DNA of 64,000 nucleotides from Francisella sp. SYW-9 (lineage in GTDB: Bacteria; Pseudomonadota; Gammaproteobacteria; Francisellales; Francisellaceae), in NCBI RefSeq assembly GCF_008711465.1, contig NZ_VXKQ01000030.1:1-64000 (forward strand), given 5' to 3'. The notes beneath the pieces are model-generated. The model saw only the letters and a program-made list of their open reading frames with translations, made no database searches and was not told the origin of the DNA. Positions 28,432-37,353 of this stretch are shown piece after piece. Both the position numbers and the translations under genes were made by a program. Within the stretch, counting starts at the first letter, position 1; each line of letters starts with the position of its first letter.

Positions 28432-29766
28432 ATGCCAAATCCTAAATTTAATAAAGCTTTTTATATTTGTTACAATGCTTCTAATAAGTCTGGTGATATA
28501 CATCCTACCTCTCAGAGCTTTTATCATAAAACAACCGGTTTTAATAGTATTTTTGAAAAGAAAACTATAAATTTTGCAATTAATTTTCCTCGTAAACTTG
28601 TACCTAATCGAAAACCTATTCCAACTTGTCTAATCAATTTTGCATTTGATGGTCGTGATGGCAGATTTAAAAGAAAATCTCTAAATATAAGTAATGAAAA
28701 AACTAATACTCAAATTGCTAAAGAAATACTAAAAGACTATTTAAAAGATGTGGTGCCATATAGTGTTATATATATTAACGCTCATGGGGCCCCACCAAAA
28801 AATCTCCAACAGCAAATACTAAATTCTAATCATAAATTAGTGGCATGCTATTTAACCGTGGATTATTTAGCAGAATTAATGGCCGAATATATTCCAAAAC
28901 ATGCACAAAATAATCTTAAAATACATCTACTTATGTGTGATGGAGATCAGATTTGTAAAAATTTTATGGTAGCCCTTAATAGCAAAGGATTTTATAAAAC
29001 TTCTGTTGTAGGTTATATTGGTACTCTTGTTACTATGGAATATACTAATAAAATGTTAGACTTCTCAACAGAAGAAAGACCACAAGAGGGCTTTATATTT
29101 AAACATGGAAAAAACTATCCAGAAAATAAATTTGTAAGCCATAATTATATTGGTGTCGTAAAAACAGAATTTTATAAAAATTTTAAACAAAAATACCTAT
29201 TACCTTCACTAGAAGAGAAAGATAAGGAGAAAGAGAAAAAAAAACATTTGTTACGTCTAATAGATAAGCTTATTAAAGATATTGGAGCCTATATTGCATA
29301 TAATGAACAAGCAAACCATGGTTTTTTTCATTTTCACCATAAGCATGGCCGTTCTGGTCGAGATAGGGCACGTTGTATTTCTGAAGCTCTCATTAACATT
29401 AAAGATGAAATAAATTCAACTATACCATTATCATCTAATTTTGAAATTCGACTTATAAATGAGCTAAGATCATTTGCCAATAAAACAGGATCTTATAAAA
29501 AATTTAGTGGAAGCATCAATATTCACCATAATTCATGTTTATCTTATATACTAAGAGCTTTGAATAGTTTTTATAATGATTTTGGACGCTCTATACAATC
29601 AAGTATATTAAAAGAATTTGTTAAATATTTATCTCAACGTAAACAAGAAGTAAGGCCAACTACAATTTTTAGGACAGGTGGAAATGATGATAAAGCAGAA
29701 AGAACTAGATTAAAAAATCGTTTAATTGATCTCAAAGATAATACTATTAATTCTTGGAACTTATAA
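28432..29766 (+). CDS. Unrecognised protein with a caspase-like His-Gly/Cys core
   Basis: A 444-residue protein that I do not recognise as a named family. Two features stand out. Hydrophobic strand SVIYIN (111-116) leads into AHGA with His118-Gly119, and strand KIHLLM (163-168) ends in Cys169; this strand-HG then strand-C layout, 51 residues apart, is that of clan CD cysteine proteases (caspase, C11, C80 fold). The C-terminal half (about 255-445) is charged and helical with HHKHGRSGRDRARC (302-315), a pattern that recalls helical tails of large Legionella or Coxiella effector-like proteins (impression only). No signal peptide or membrane segment. The gene is isolated, lies in a repeat-bounded insertion with IS debris, and has no clear ribosome site. 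Confidence 0.7.
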   Translation: MPNPKFNKAFYICYNASNKSGDIHPTSQSFYHKTTGFNSIFEKKTINFAINFPRKLVPNRKPIPTCLINFAFDGRDGRFKRKSLNISNEKTNTQIAKEILKDYLKDVVPYSVIYINAHGAPPKNLQQQILNSNHKLVACYLTVDYLAELMAEYIPKHAQNNLKIHLLMCDGDQICKNFMVALNSKGFYKTSVVGYIGTLVTMEYTNKMLDFSTEERPQEGFIFKHGKNYPENKFVSHNYIGVVKTEFYKNFKQKYLLPSLEEKDKEKEKKKHLLRLIDKLIKDIGAYIAYNEQANHGFFHFHHKHGRSGRDRARCISEALINIKDEINSTIPLSSNFEIRLINELRSFANKTGSYKKFSGSINIHHNSCLSYILRALNSFYNDFGRSIQSSILKEFVKYLSQRKQEVRPTTIFRTGGNDDKAERTRLKNRLIDLKDNTINSWNL

Positions 29767-29847
29767 GAAAGACGAAGTTATTTTTAAACTACTTTTTCTT
29801 TGTGCCTGTTATATAAGGAGCCTTTCCAAATAAGTGTGTAAATTCAC

Positions 29848-30126
29848 TTACACAAACCTCTGAATTCTATCTTCAAATTCAATAGCGAAAAAAGGCATAG
29901 CCTCATTCCAATATCTCACAGGCATAGACCATTTTTTAGTCAAATAATCTATAGCCAAATATAAAGATTTCAAAACAGAGTCATCTTTAGGAAATATTTT
30001 TTTATTCTTAATAACTTTCCTAAATTGACTATTAAGCGATTCTATCGCATTAGTAGTATAAATTACTTTACGGATTTTGGGAGGGTATTGCAAGAATACA
30101 GTTAAATTATCCCAGTTATTTAACCA
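29848..30126 (-). pseudogene. C-terminal fragment of an IS256/Mutator-family transposase
   Basis: About 92 codons of a Mutator-type transposase. The tract NNWDNLTVF...YPPKIRKVIYTTNAIESLNSQFRK and later LYLAIDYLTKKWSMPVRYWNEA are hallmark C-terminal sequences, including the region of the last catalytic Glu. The N-terminal three quarters are gone. The open frame breaks off at about 30126, where it abuts a fragment of another element. The far end, 29800-29850, contains AT-rich inverted half-sites (TGTGTAA...TTACACA) that may be part of the terminal repeat. Confidence 0.8.
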
Positions 30127-30238
30127 TGACTACTTCCTGCTATAAATAACTCTATTAATTTGTCTTGCTTGTATGTACTTAATCTACTTTTCCTCATCAA
30201 AACCATCCTAACATAACTTAGTTATCTAGGACAGTTCC
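30127..30238 (-). mobile_element. 5' end of an IS1595 (IS1016-like) element
   Basis: On the minus strand the sequence begins near 30238 with GGAACTGTCCTAGATAACTA, which looks like an IS1016-type terminal repeat. It is followed at 30197 by ATG and MRKSRLSTYKQDKLIELFIAGS, the N-terminus of that transposase family, before the sequence runs into the IS256 fragment. Only about 22 codons remain. The match is from memory of the family, so the family label is moderate in confidence. Confidence 0.55.
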
Positions 30239-30240
30239 TT

Positions 30241-30282
30241 CTTTATTATAAACTTTCACCTATAAAACTTACGCTCGAATAT
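30241..30282. repeat. Right copy of the 42-bp direct repeat
   Basis: Identical to 28106-28147. It spans the stop codon and last four codons of the transporter gene plus 28 bases of 3' flank, and directly abuts the IS1016-like end on its left side. Confidence 0.9.
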
Positions 30283-31129
30283 ATCTTTTAAAAACTTTAT
30301 CTAAATTTAAAGCAAAACCAGCAATCATGCTTACAACAAATAATAGTATAGAAAAATTCTGATCTATTAACGATTCAAAGAAAAATGTAGTTACAGGAAT
30401 AAAAGAAAATAATATACCGATTTCATTTTCTCCTAATATATTAATAGCATTTTGGGAAAAAAGCATAGGTAGAACTCTATTAATTACTCCAAGTAAAATA
30501 AGTTGTACTACTAAATAAATATACGATACTGTTATATATTCATATTGACCATAAGATATAGAAAAACCAAAACCTATAAATGATATTAATATTAAAGGAT
30601 AAAACCTAATAGATAACATTCCTATAACATTTAGATCATTTTTCTGTGAAAAAGTTTTTGAAGATTTTGCATATAAATATAGAAAAAACCCATTCAAAAT
30701 ACAGGCGATTAAACCTATTAAAGAAACATCTACATTAAAAATATATGATATTAATATTGCTATTATACATATAATACTTTTAATTAAATATTTACTACAA
30801 ATAGCTGAGCATGCGGCTAAAGATAAAAAAGTTACAGCTAAAGAAAATGATGCTCCAGAATATACTGTACCCACATATGAAAATAGCCATGCAAAAGATA
30901 TAGAGCTTGAGCAAAGAAGCCAGAGCTTAATATCTTTAAAAATCATTTTATGTGAAGATATAATATTACCTAAATTACACATATTAAAAATAATATATGC
31001 GCATAATGTAGAGAACAATAACATAGCCCAAATATTGGCTAAACTCCCTAATATTTCAACATATACTGTAGAAAGAGCTATATTTAAAATATAGCCCCAA
31101 GCATATAAAAATCCAATATTCCTTTTCAT
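30269..31129 (-). CDS. DMT/EamA-like ten-helix membrane transporter
   Basis: A 286-residue protein consisting almost wholly of hydrophobic segments, about ten, in two halves (about 5-140 and 145-280). This is the size and layout of drug/metabolite transporter proteins, though the EamA sequence signature is weak. It may export a small molecule. The start is an ATG with a plausible GAGGAAG site upstream. A truncated relative of its C-terminus lies at 28134. It is followed upstream by a MEMO-like gene in the same orientation, 75 bases away. Confidence 0.65.
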   Translation of the reverse strand: MKRNIGFLYAWGYILNIALSTVYVEILGSLANIWAMLLFSTLCAYIIFNMCNLGNIISSHKMIFKDIKLWLLCSSSISFAWLFSYVGTVYSGASFSLAVTFLSLAACSAICSKYLIKSIICIIAILISYIFNVDVSLIGLIACILNGFFLYLYAKSSKTFSQKNDLNVIGMLSIRFYPLILISFIGFGFSISYGQYEYITVSYIYLVVQLILLGVINRVLPMLFSQNAINILGENEIGILFSFIPVTTFFFESLIDQNFSILLFVVSMIAGFALNLDKVFKRYIRA

Positions 31130-31203
31130 TTGTGAGACTTCCTCTGCAATATAAAGTCTATTTCATATGTAACTCTATATCTAACTTTTGACTACCATTA
31201 TAG

Positions 31204-32094
31204 TTAAATGATTTTCTCACAAGAAACTAAGGCTCCTAAAGCCCAGGATGGGCTTTCTGACTTATATGGTAATTCTGAAAAATCACTACCAATAACATCA
31301 ATTATATTTGACTTCATTGGTCCTAATAAATAACGAATAACAATACCTGCGTCTCTCCAATCACTTCCTGTCACATTATAGCAATGCTTTATATATTGCT
31401 TATAATCTCCAACATCGAGTAACTCTAAACCTTCTTGAACTCTTGCTTTGATAATTTTTAGACCTTTATTATCAGGAAAATATGCCTTTTCTTTAGGAGT
31501 ACCATAAGCAATACCATGATGTGAATGATCAGCTGTAGCAACTATTACTGAGTCTTTTGCTAGCTCTTTTAACTCCTCTATTCCTGGTAGAGTTTGTGGC
31601 TTATCTCCTGTTAGATGAATATATCTTTCTATCACTGTAGGCTCCTCAACACCTATAGATTCTGAAACAACCTTCAACATTCTTCGAAATGCATACAAAG
31701 CATGATCATCTTTCCATGTATCAATTTTTTCAGATAATCCTGGACCATAAATTCCTCGTAAAGGCTCTTTTGTGATATTTTCCAACGAGTTAGTTGCAAT
31801 TCTAATTCTCGCCTCTTCCATTTCATCAGAGAATGGATGTAATACACTGATTGCTAGAACTTTTTTACTGCCAGACTTAAGTATGGCATTTATTACAGCT
31901 AAAAGCATATATCCACAATCGGCAACATGAACATGAGGAAAAACTAACGCCCCCCCTGTGTTTAAAATCGATGATAACTCAAAATTACTTGCTTTTTTTT
32001 GCATTTTTATAAAATCGTCTTTTGTTAAGCTATCAAATTCATTTTTATACAAACTATTAAAATCTTTAAGTAATTGAGCTCTATCTAACTCCAT
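31204..32094 (-). CDS. MEMO-like protein (extradiol-dioxygenase fold), function unknown
   Basis: A 296-residue soluble protein. Its layout resembles MEMO1/AmmeMemoRadiSam-B proteins: ALVFPHVHVADCGY near residue 50, a strand followed by LHPFSDE near 85, DDHALYAFRRML in the middle, IVATADHSHHGIAYG near 190 and a C-terminal WALGALVSCE. The His residues could form a metal site like that of class III extradiol dioxygenases. No radical-SAM or AMMECR1 partner gene is adjacent. I regard the family as probable but remote, and the reaction as unknown. It may be cotranscribed with the downstream transporter gene. Confidence 0.5.
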   Translation of the reverse strand: MELDRAQLLKDFNSLYKNEFDSLTKDDFIKMQKKASNFELSSILNTGGALVFPHVHVADCGYMLLAVINAILKSGSKKVLAISVLHPFSDEMEEARIRIATNSLENITKEPLRGIYGPGLSEKIDTWKDDHALYAFRRMLKVVSESIGVEEPTVIERYIHLTGDKPQTLPGIEELKELAKDSVIVATADHSHHGIAYGTPKEKAYFPDNKGLKIIKARVQEGLELLDVGDYKQYIKHCYNVTGSDWRDAGIVIRYLLGPMKSNIIDVIGSDFSELPYKSESPSWALGALVSCEKII

Positions 32095-32291
32095 ACGTAC
32101 ATTCCTAGTTTAAATATTAGTATGCAATAATTATAAAATCATGACAGCATAGAATTAACCAAAGTTTGTCGAATATAGTCTTCGATATATTTCATAAAAT
32201 AAAACAATATTTATTACCTTACAAACTTTTAATCTATAAGTATTTCTAATAATGTTATCCTAGTTAATACCAAAGCATTTTAATATTGATT

Positions 32292-33548
32292 ATGGAATTG
32301 AGAAAAAAAGATATCTTTAATTACGCTTTTATTGCCCTACCTGTAGCATTTGCTAGTATTCCTATATATATCTTTTTACCTGATTATTACCATACAAATT
32401 ATGCTATAAATCTAACATTACTAAGTATTGTCTTATTTATACTTAGATGTTTAGATGCAGTATTAGATCCATTTATTGGTTGGTATTGTGATAGATTTCA
32501 TAAACTAAGTAAGATCAGCCTAGTCATAGTTATACTTGCATTTATAATCGGTGTGTATATTATGTGTGTACCTGTATTTTCAAATAAAATATTAAACCTC
32601 ACAATAGGTATATTCTTATCAACATTTGCTTTTAGCTATATAACAATATTTTCTATTACAAAAGGTGCATTATGGTTAAAGGATGATAATAGTAAATCAA
32701 TAATAATTGGTGCTAGAGAAATCTCAAATATCATCGGTGTTTTAACAGCATCAGTACTACTATCAGTATTTTTGATCTATCTACCAAGTCAACGTGGCTA
32801 TTTTCTCTACGCAATTATCTCAATTATTTTGATAATTATCTCTAGTATATTTTTCTTCAAATGGTTAGATAAAGCTAGCTCAACGGATAATAACACGCAA
32901 AAAATATATAGCTTTAATATAAAAAACTACATTAACCATTTTGATAAGCAAGGTGTCTTATTGTTTATTGTATATACAATAAGTGCTGTAGGCTCTACCC
33001 TGCCAGCTGTTACATTAGTTTTTTTTAGTAAATATGTTTTAGAGACTCCTGATTTTACTGGTGTATATCTTTTTACATATTTTTTAGGGGCTATTGTATT
33101 TATTCCTATTATAAAGAAACTAGCCTTAAGATTTGGGATCTTAAAAATCTGGGCTATAGTATTGATACTTTATGCTTTAGTTTTTTCTTTTGTATTTATT
33201 TTATCTGCGGGGCAATATATAGCTTTTACACTAATTTGCCTATTTGCAGGAGCAGGATTAGCCGCAGAACTAATACTACCAAGTATATTATTAGCTAAAT
33301 GGATAGATAGCTACCCTGAACGTAGAGAGCTTGGAAATGGCTACTATGCAATTTTAGCTTTTATAGGTAAATTTAGTTTTGCAATAGCTACCATTATTAC
33401 TTTTCCTATTATTAGTTACTCCACTCCTGAAAATCTTGATACTATTCTAAGACTAATTTATTGTATATTACCTTGTCTTGCTAAAGTTTTAGCAGCATTA
33501 ATAATTTTACTTTTTTATAAAAATATATTTAATAATAATGAATTATAA
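32292..33548 (+). CDS. MFS transporter, GPH (MFS_2)-like
   Basis: A roughly 418-residue, 12-helix inner-membrane protein. The loop after helix 2 reads LRCLDAVLDPFIGWYCDRFHK, which corresponds to the Asp-Pro-containing motif of GPH/MFS_2 symporters. Substrate unknown. The frame is open from a TTG at 32286; ATG at 32292 (MELRKKDIF) is more likely. It ends inside the last 6 bases of the convergent aspartic protease gene. Confidence 0.75.
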   Translation: MELRKKDIFNYAFIALPVAFASIPIYIFLPDYYHTNYAINLTLLSIVLFILRCLDAVLDPFIGWYCDRFHKLSKISLVIVILAFIIGVYIMCVPVFSNKILNLTIGIFLSTFAFSYITIFSITKGALWLKDDNSKSIIIGAREISNIIGVLTASVLLSVFLIYLPSQRGYFLYAIISIILIIISSIFFFKWLDKASSTDNNTQKIYSFNIKNYINHFDKQGVLLFIVYTISAVGSTLPAVTLVFFSKYVLETPDFTGVYLFTYFLGAIVFIPIIKKLALRFGILKIWAIVLILYALVFSFVFILSAGQYIAFTLICLFAGAGLAAELILPSILLAKWIDSYPERRELGNGYYAILAFIGKFSFAIATIITFPIISYSTPENLDTILRLIYCILPCLAKVLAALIILLFYKNIFNNNEL

Positions 33549-34487
33549 ATCACTTTGAATATAGAGCCTTGCTGCTGAAAACTCATAAACTGACTTAGTG
33601 TCTTTTAGCTCCTTGAATCCTAATATACAAACTACTCCTAAGAATTTACTTAAAGATTCTATATTTGCTGAAGTTGCTTTAAGGTTAAATAACTGTAATC
33701 TCTTTTGATAAAAAGTATTTAAAGGATTAAGTGTAAGGCTAGCAATGTTAGTATTAGAGATTGTCAGTGTTCCATCTGTTGCCTTAATTGTCTCTTTAGA
33801 GGTAGTTTTTAAACCAATGCTCTTACTATATTCATCCGACACTGTAAAATTTGAAGTCCCTGTATCAAGCAAACAATTCACTGGAGAACTTTTATTAAAT
33901 ACTACTGGTATAATCTGATGCTGTGAAAGTAGTTTTGTTAGATTAATTAATAAATAATTCTTAACTTGTAGTTTCTGACCAATTAAATAATGATCTTTAG
34001 GTGTTATCTGCCTAGTGCTTAAATATATACTATTATTAGAGAAGTTAAATATAGCATTGTATTTCTTTAAAAAATTGGTTCCTATAACAATAGTCGGATA
34101 TTGCTTTTTTTTAGGTTGGTTAGTTATCTCAGCTTTGACATTTTTTAAAAAAATATCACCAATTTTTATTCGCTTTAAAATCACATTATGATTAATACTT
34201 GATTGCCCAGTCATATTTTTTGAATGATTTAAACTATTGTCTTCTTTAAGCTTAAGCTGTTTAACAGAACTATTAAAAATACTTATTCCATTAGAGCCTG
34301 TATCAAACAAAATATAAGCTTTGTTATTATTTACTTTTCCTATTAAATACAGAGCAGGAAAATTCTTATAATTATCAAGTAAGCTTAGTTTTTGATAATC
34401 ATATTTTTGTATCAGATAATTTCCTAAATCTTCTGCCTGTAAAGTATTTATCAAAAAACAGACAATGATAATAATTAAAAACCTCAT
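33543..34487 (-). CDS. Secreted two-domain retropepsin-like aspartic protease
   Basis: A 314-residue protein with an N-terminal signal peptide (MRFLIIIIVCFLINTLQA). Two copies of the aspartic protease active-site motif occur in one chain: FDTGSNG with Asp62 and LDTGTSN with Asp208, each followed by the hydrophobic loop expected in a retropepsin lobe (IVIGTNFLKKYNAIF at 133-147 for the first). One chain therefore may form both halves of the active site, as in pepsins and unlike the usual dimeric bacterial retropepsins. It should act in the periplasm or outside. No inhibitor or substrate gene is evident nearby. It overlaps the convergent MFS gene by 6 bases. Confidence 0.75.
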   Translation of the reverse strand: MRFLIIIIVCFLINTLQAEDLGNYLIQKYDYQKLSLLDNYKNFPALYLIGKVNNNKAYILFDTGSNGISIFNSSVKQLKLKEDNSLNHSKNMTGQSSINHNVILKRIKIGDIFLKNVKAEITNQPKKKQYPTIVIGTNFLKKYNAIFNFSNNSIYLSTRQITPKDHYLIGQKLQVKNYLLINLTKLLSQHQIIPVVFNKSSPVNCLLDTGTSNFTVSDEYSKSIGLKTTSKETIKATDGTLTISNTNIASLTLNPLNTFYQKRLQLFNLKATSANIESLSKFLGVVCILGFKELKDTKSVYEFSAARLYIQSDL

Positions 34488-34632
34488 ATTCTATATCCTT
34501 ATGATCTTAATTATATTGTTTTATTTCCTATAATAATACAAAAACTTACTGTTTAACAATAACTAAATATTGAAAAACAATAATTTTTAAGTTATATTTT
34601 GTTAATAGAATAAATATTAATAAAATAAACAA

Positions 34633-35172
34633 ATGTACTCACTTCAGCAAAAAAGTAGATTATATAAAAAATTCTTTAAGCTAGTATTCATAGTTATAAT
34701 AATATTAGTTCCATTATTTTGGGCATGTGTTCAAACAAACCTTGATATTTTTGACTCTATTGGAGTATCTCAGTCATTTACAAGCTATATTTCTCACAAG
34801 CTTTCACTTACTACAAGAATCTTTGCATTATTTGTGAGTCTAATTCCTACTCTTGCAGTTCTAAATATTATTGAACTGCTTATAAGGCTATTTAGTCATT
34901 ATGAAAATCTTGAAGTATTCTCATCTAAAGTAGTCATTATTTATAAGAAACTTGGTAATGCCTTAGTATATTGGTTTATTGCTAAATTAATCTATGGACC
35001 TTTAATAACATTGACTCTAAGCTATAATAATTCCCCTGGAGAAAGATTTATTGGTGTTTCTATAGATACTTTAGATATCCTAGCTTTAATTACTGGAGCT
35101 ATAGTTATAGCAATTGCATCAGTAATGCAAAAAGCCAAAGAAATCTCTGAAGAAAATGAACTAACAATCTAA
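34633..35172 (+). CDS. DUF2975-type membrane protein
   Basis: A 179-residue protein with four hydrophobic segments (about 17-38, 60-85, 110-130, 145-165). Size, membrane layout and the pairing with a 73-residue HTH regulator 16 bases downstream match DUF2975 membrane proteins (YoaS/YozG-like pairs), in which the small regulator and membrane partner are usually adjacent. The role is unknown; a sensor or a self-regulating accessory pair is a reasonable guess. Confidence 0.65.
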   Translation: MYSLQQKSRLYKKFFKLVFIVIIILVPLFWACVQTNLDIFDSIGVSQSFTSYISHKLSLTTRIFALFVSLIPTLAVLNIIELLIRLFSHYENLEVFSSKVVIIYKKLGNALVYWFIAKLIYGPLITLTLSYNNSPGERFIGVSIDTLDILALITGAIVIAIASVMQKAKEISEENELTI

Positions 35173-35188
35173 AAGGTATACTTTAAAT

Positions 35189-35410
35189 ATGGCTATAAAG
35201 ATTAATTTAGCAGCTATTATGGCAGATAAGAAAGTTAGATCAAAAGAGCTAGCTCAAGCTATTGGAATTACAGAGCAAAACTTTTCTATACTTAAAAATC
35301 AAAAAGCTAAAGCAGTTAGGTTTTCTACATTAGAAGCTATCTGTAAATATTTAGACTGCCAACCGGGAGATATCCTTGTATATCAGGATGATAAAGAACT
35401 AAATCAATAA
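35189..35410 (+). CDS. Small XRE/Cro-type HTH regulator
   Basis: A 73-residue single-domain DNA-binding protein. The helix-turn-helix is visible as [21 protein letters not shown] followed by [19 protein letters not shown], the standard end of the YozG/HipB-like group. It follows the DUF2975 gene with an AAAGG site and is likely translated from the same message. Its last 12 bases overlap the 3' end of ruvB on the other strand. Confidence 0.85.
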   Translation: MAIKINLAAIMADKKVRSKELAQAIGITEQNFSILKNQKAKAVRFSTLEAICKYLDCQPGDILVYQDDKELNQ

Positions 35411-36445
35411 GTTCTGCTGTTTGTTAGGATCTAAATTTTCTGGGATTTTTAACTTAAAGTGATTATATGCAATTAAAGTAGCTATTCTACCTCTTGCTGT
35501 ACGCATTATATAGCCTTGCTGAATTAAATATGGCTCGATAACATCTTCAATTGTACCCTTTTCTTCACTTAATGCAGCAGCCATAGTGTCTAATCCCACT
35601 GGACCACCAGCAAATTTCTCAATAAGTGTTAACAAGTATCTATGATCCATATGATCAAAACCTACGGGATCTACTTTTAACATTGATAAAGCTTTATCTG
35701 CGGTTTCAAAATTTATTTCACCAGAACCTTTTACTTGAGCATAATCTCTAACTCTGCGTAATAACCTATTTGCTATTCTTGGAGTTCCTCTTGAACGTTT
35801 AGCTATTTCTTGTGCCCCATCCTCAGTTATATCTAACTCAAGTAGTTTAGCTGAACGATAAACAATTTTTGCTAAATCTTCAACAGAGTAAAATTCTAAA
35901 CGCTGAATAATACCAAATCTATCTCTAAGGGGTGATGTTAATAATCCTGCTCTTGTAGTAGCTCCTACTAATGTAAATGGTGGTAAATCAATCTTTATTG
36001 ATCTTGCAGCGGGACCCTCTCCAATCATTATATCAAGCTGATAATCTTCCATCGCTGGATATAATATCTCTTCAACAACTGGACTCAAACGATGAATTTC
36101 ATCAATAAACAAAACATCATTTTCTTCAAGATTTGTCAAAAGTGCTGCTAAATCGCCTGCTTTTTCTAATACTGGACCACTTGTTTGCTTAAGTTCTACA
36201 CCCATTTCATTAGCAATAATATTTGATAAAGTTGTCTTACCTAAACCTGGAGGGCCAAATATAAGAGTATGATCAAGAGCATCATTACGAGACTTTGCTG
36301 CCTCGATAAATATCTCCATCTGCTCACGAACTGTCGGTTGACCTTCATACTCAGATAATGTCTTAGGTCTAATAGCTCTATCTATAACATTTTCATCATT
36401 ACTTTGAACAGTATTTGCTGAAATTATTCTATCTGTTTCAATCAT
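35399..36445 (-). CDS. ruvB: Holliday junction branch migration ATPase RuvB
   Basis: A 348-residue AAA+ motor of the RuvAB complex that migrates Holliday junctions. Walker A is [10 protein letters not shown] (about 63-72), Walker B is LFIDEIHRL, sensor 1 lies in VGATTRAG and the arginine finger in SPLRDRFG. The C-terminal winged helix ends with [12 protein letters not shown]. ruvA and ruvC are not adjacent. The stop overlaps the end of the opposite-strand HTH gene. Confidence 0.97.
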   Translation of the reverse strand: MIETDRIISANTVQSNDENVIDRAIRPKTLSEYEGQPTVREQMEIFIEAAKSRNDALDHTLIFGPPGLGKTTLSNIIANEMGVELKQTSGPVLEKAGDLAALLTNLEENDVLFIDEIHRLSPVVEEILYPAMEDYQLDIMIGEGPAARSIKIDLPPFTLVGATTRAGLLTSPLRDRFGIIQRLEFYSVEDLAKIVYRSAKLLELDITEDGAQEIAKRSRGTPRIANRLLRRVRDYAQVKGSGEINFETADKALSMLKVDPVGFDHMDHRYLLTLIEKFAGGPVGLDTMAAALSEEKGTIEDVIEPYLIQQGYIMRTARGRIATLIAYNHFKLKIPENLDPNKQQNLLI

Positions 36446-36512
36446 ATCTTAACTTATAAATTATAGGTACTTACACTAAAAGTATAACACTGTTATATAT
36501 TTTATCGTAAAA

Positions 36513-37238
36513 CTATTGAGCTGTATAACCACCATCAATAGGAATCAAGCCACCTGTCATAAATTTACTTTTATCACTAAGTAAAAAATACACCAAATTC
36601 GCGACCTCTTCTGGCTGAGCAATTCTTTGTAAAGGAAATTCTTCTTCTTCACTTTTATGTGCTTGCTCAAATGATATTCCCGAGTTTTGAGCATATTTTT
36701 GTATAAGATTCCTATAAAAATCTGTATCAACAGTTCCGGGGCATACTGCATTTACACGAATATTATATTTAGCTAAATCAATAGCTAATGACTTTGTCAT
36801 CTGAGCAATAGCTCCTTTACTTGTTGTATAAGCAAAACTATTTGCTTTAGCAACAAAGCATTGATCAGAACCATTAAACACGATAGAAGTACCATGACGT
36901 ATAGAATCTTTTAAACCTTTGATTAGATAAATATTAGACCAAACATTCACATCAAATACTTTTTTGATATCTTTTATATCAATATCAAAAATAGACCCTT
37001 TGATTAATACTCCAGCATTTAGAAAAATACCATCAAATTGTATATCTTCAACTCTAGATACAATTTCTAGAATATCTTGTTCTTTTGTTAAATCTGCTTT
37101 AATAAAGCTAACATTATTCTCATTACTAGATCCAGTAAGATCTACATTAAAAATATTATTGCTTTCATCTTGCTTTAATATATCAATGAGAGCCTTTCCA
37201 ATTCCATTTGACCCTCCAGTAACTAAGTAATTTGCCAT
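36513..37238 (-). CDS. Short-chain dehydrogenase/reductase
   Basis: A 241-residue classical SDR. The cofactor motif TGGSNGIG is at residues 7-14, NAGV follows strand 4, and the catalytic set Ser...Tyr-x-x-x-Lys is in NGSDQ and AYTTSKGA. The C-terminus GGLIPIDGGYTAQ is typical of the family. The Asp at the end of strand 2 (NVDL) suggests NAD preference. Substrate unknown; it is likely a sugar or polyol dehydrogenase or a 3-oxoacyl reductase-like enzyme. Confidence 0.85.
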   Translation of the reverse strand: MANYLVTGGSNGIGKALIDILKQDESNNIFNVDLTGSSNENNVSFIKADLTKEQDILEIVSRVEDIQFDGIFLNAGVLIKGSIFDIDIKDIKKVFDVNVWSNIYLIKGLKDSIRHGTSIVFNGSDQCFVAKANSFAYTTSKGAIAQMTKSLAIDLAKYNIRVNAVCPGTVDTDFYRNLIQKYAQNSGISFEQAHKSEEEEFPLQRIAQPEEVANLVYFLLSDKSKFMTGGLIPIDGGYTAQ

Positions 37239-37353
37239 AGTATATCAATTTAAATATTATCTTGTGTAAATAATAGCTAATAACCTTTGAAAAAGGCAAA
37301 TATTTTGTCTAAAATCTAAGTAATTATTCCATTATTTATACTAGGAGAAACTA

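Noticed and set aside
28432-29766. Possibility that this gene is a transposase or phage gene
   Set aside because: No DDE, HTH or integrase motif is seen; the HG/Cys pattern and helical tail do not fit transposases.
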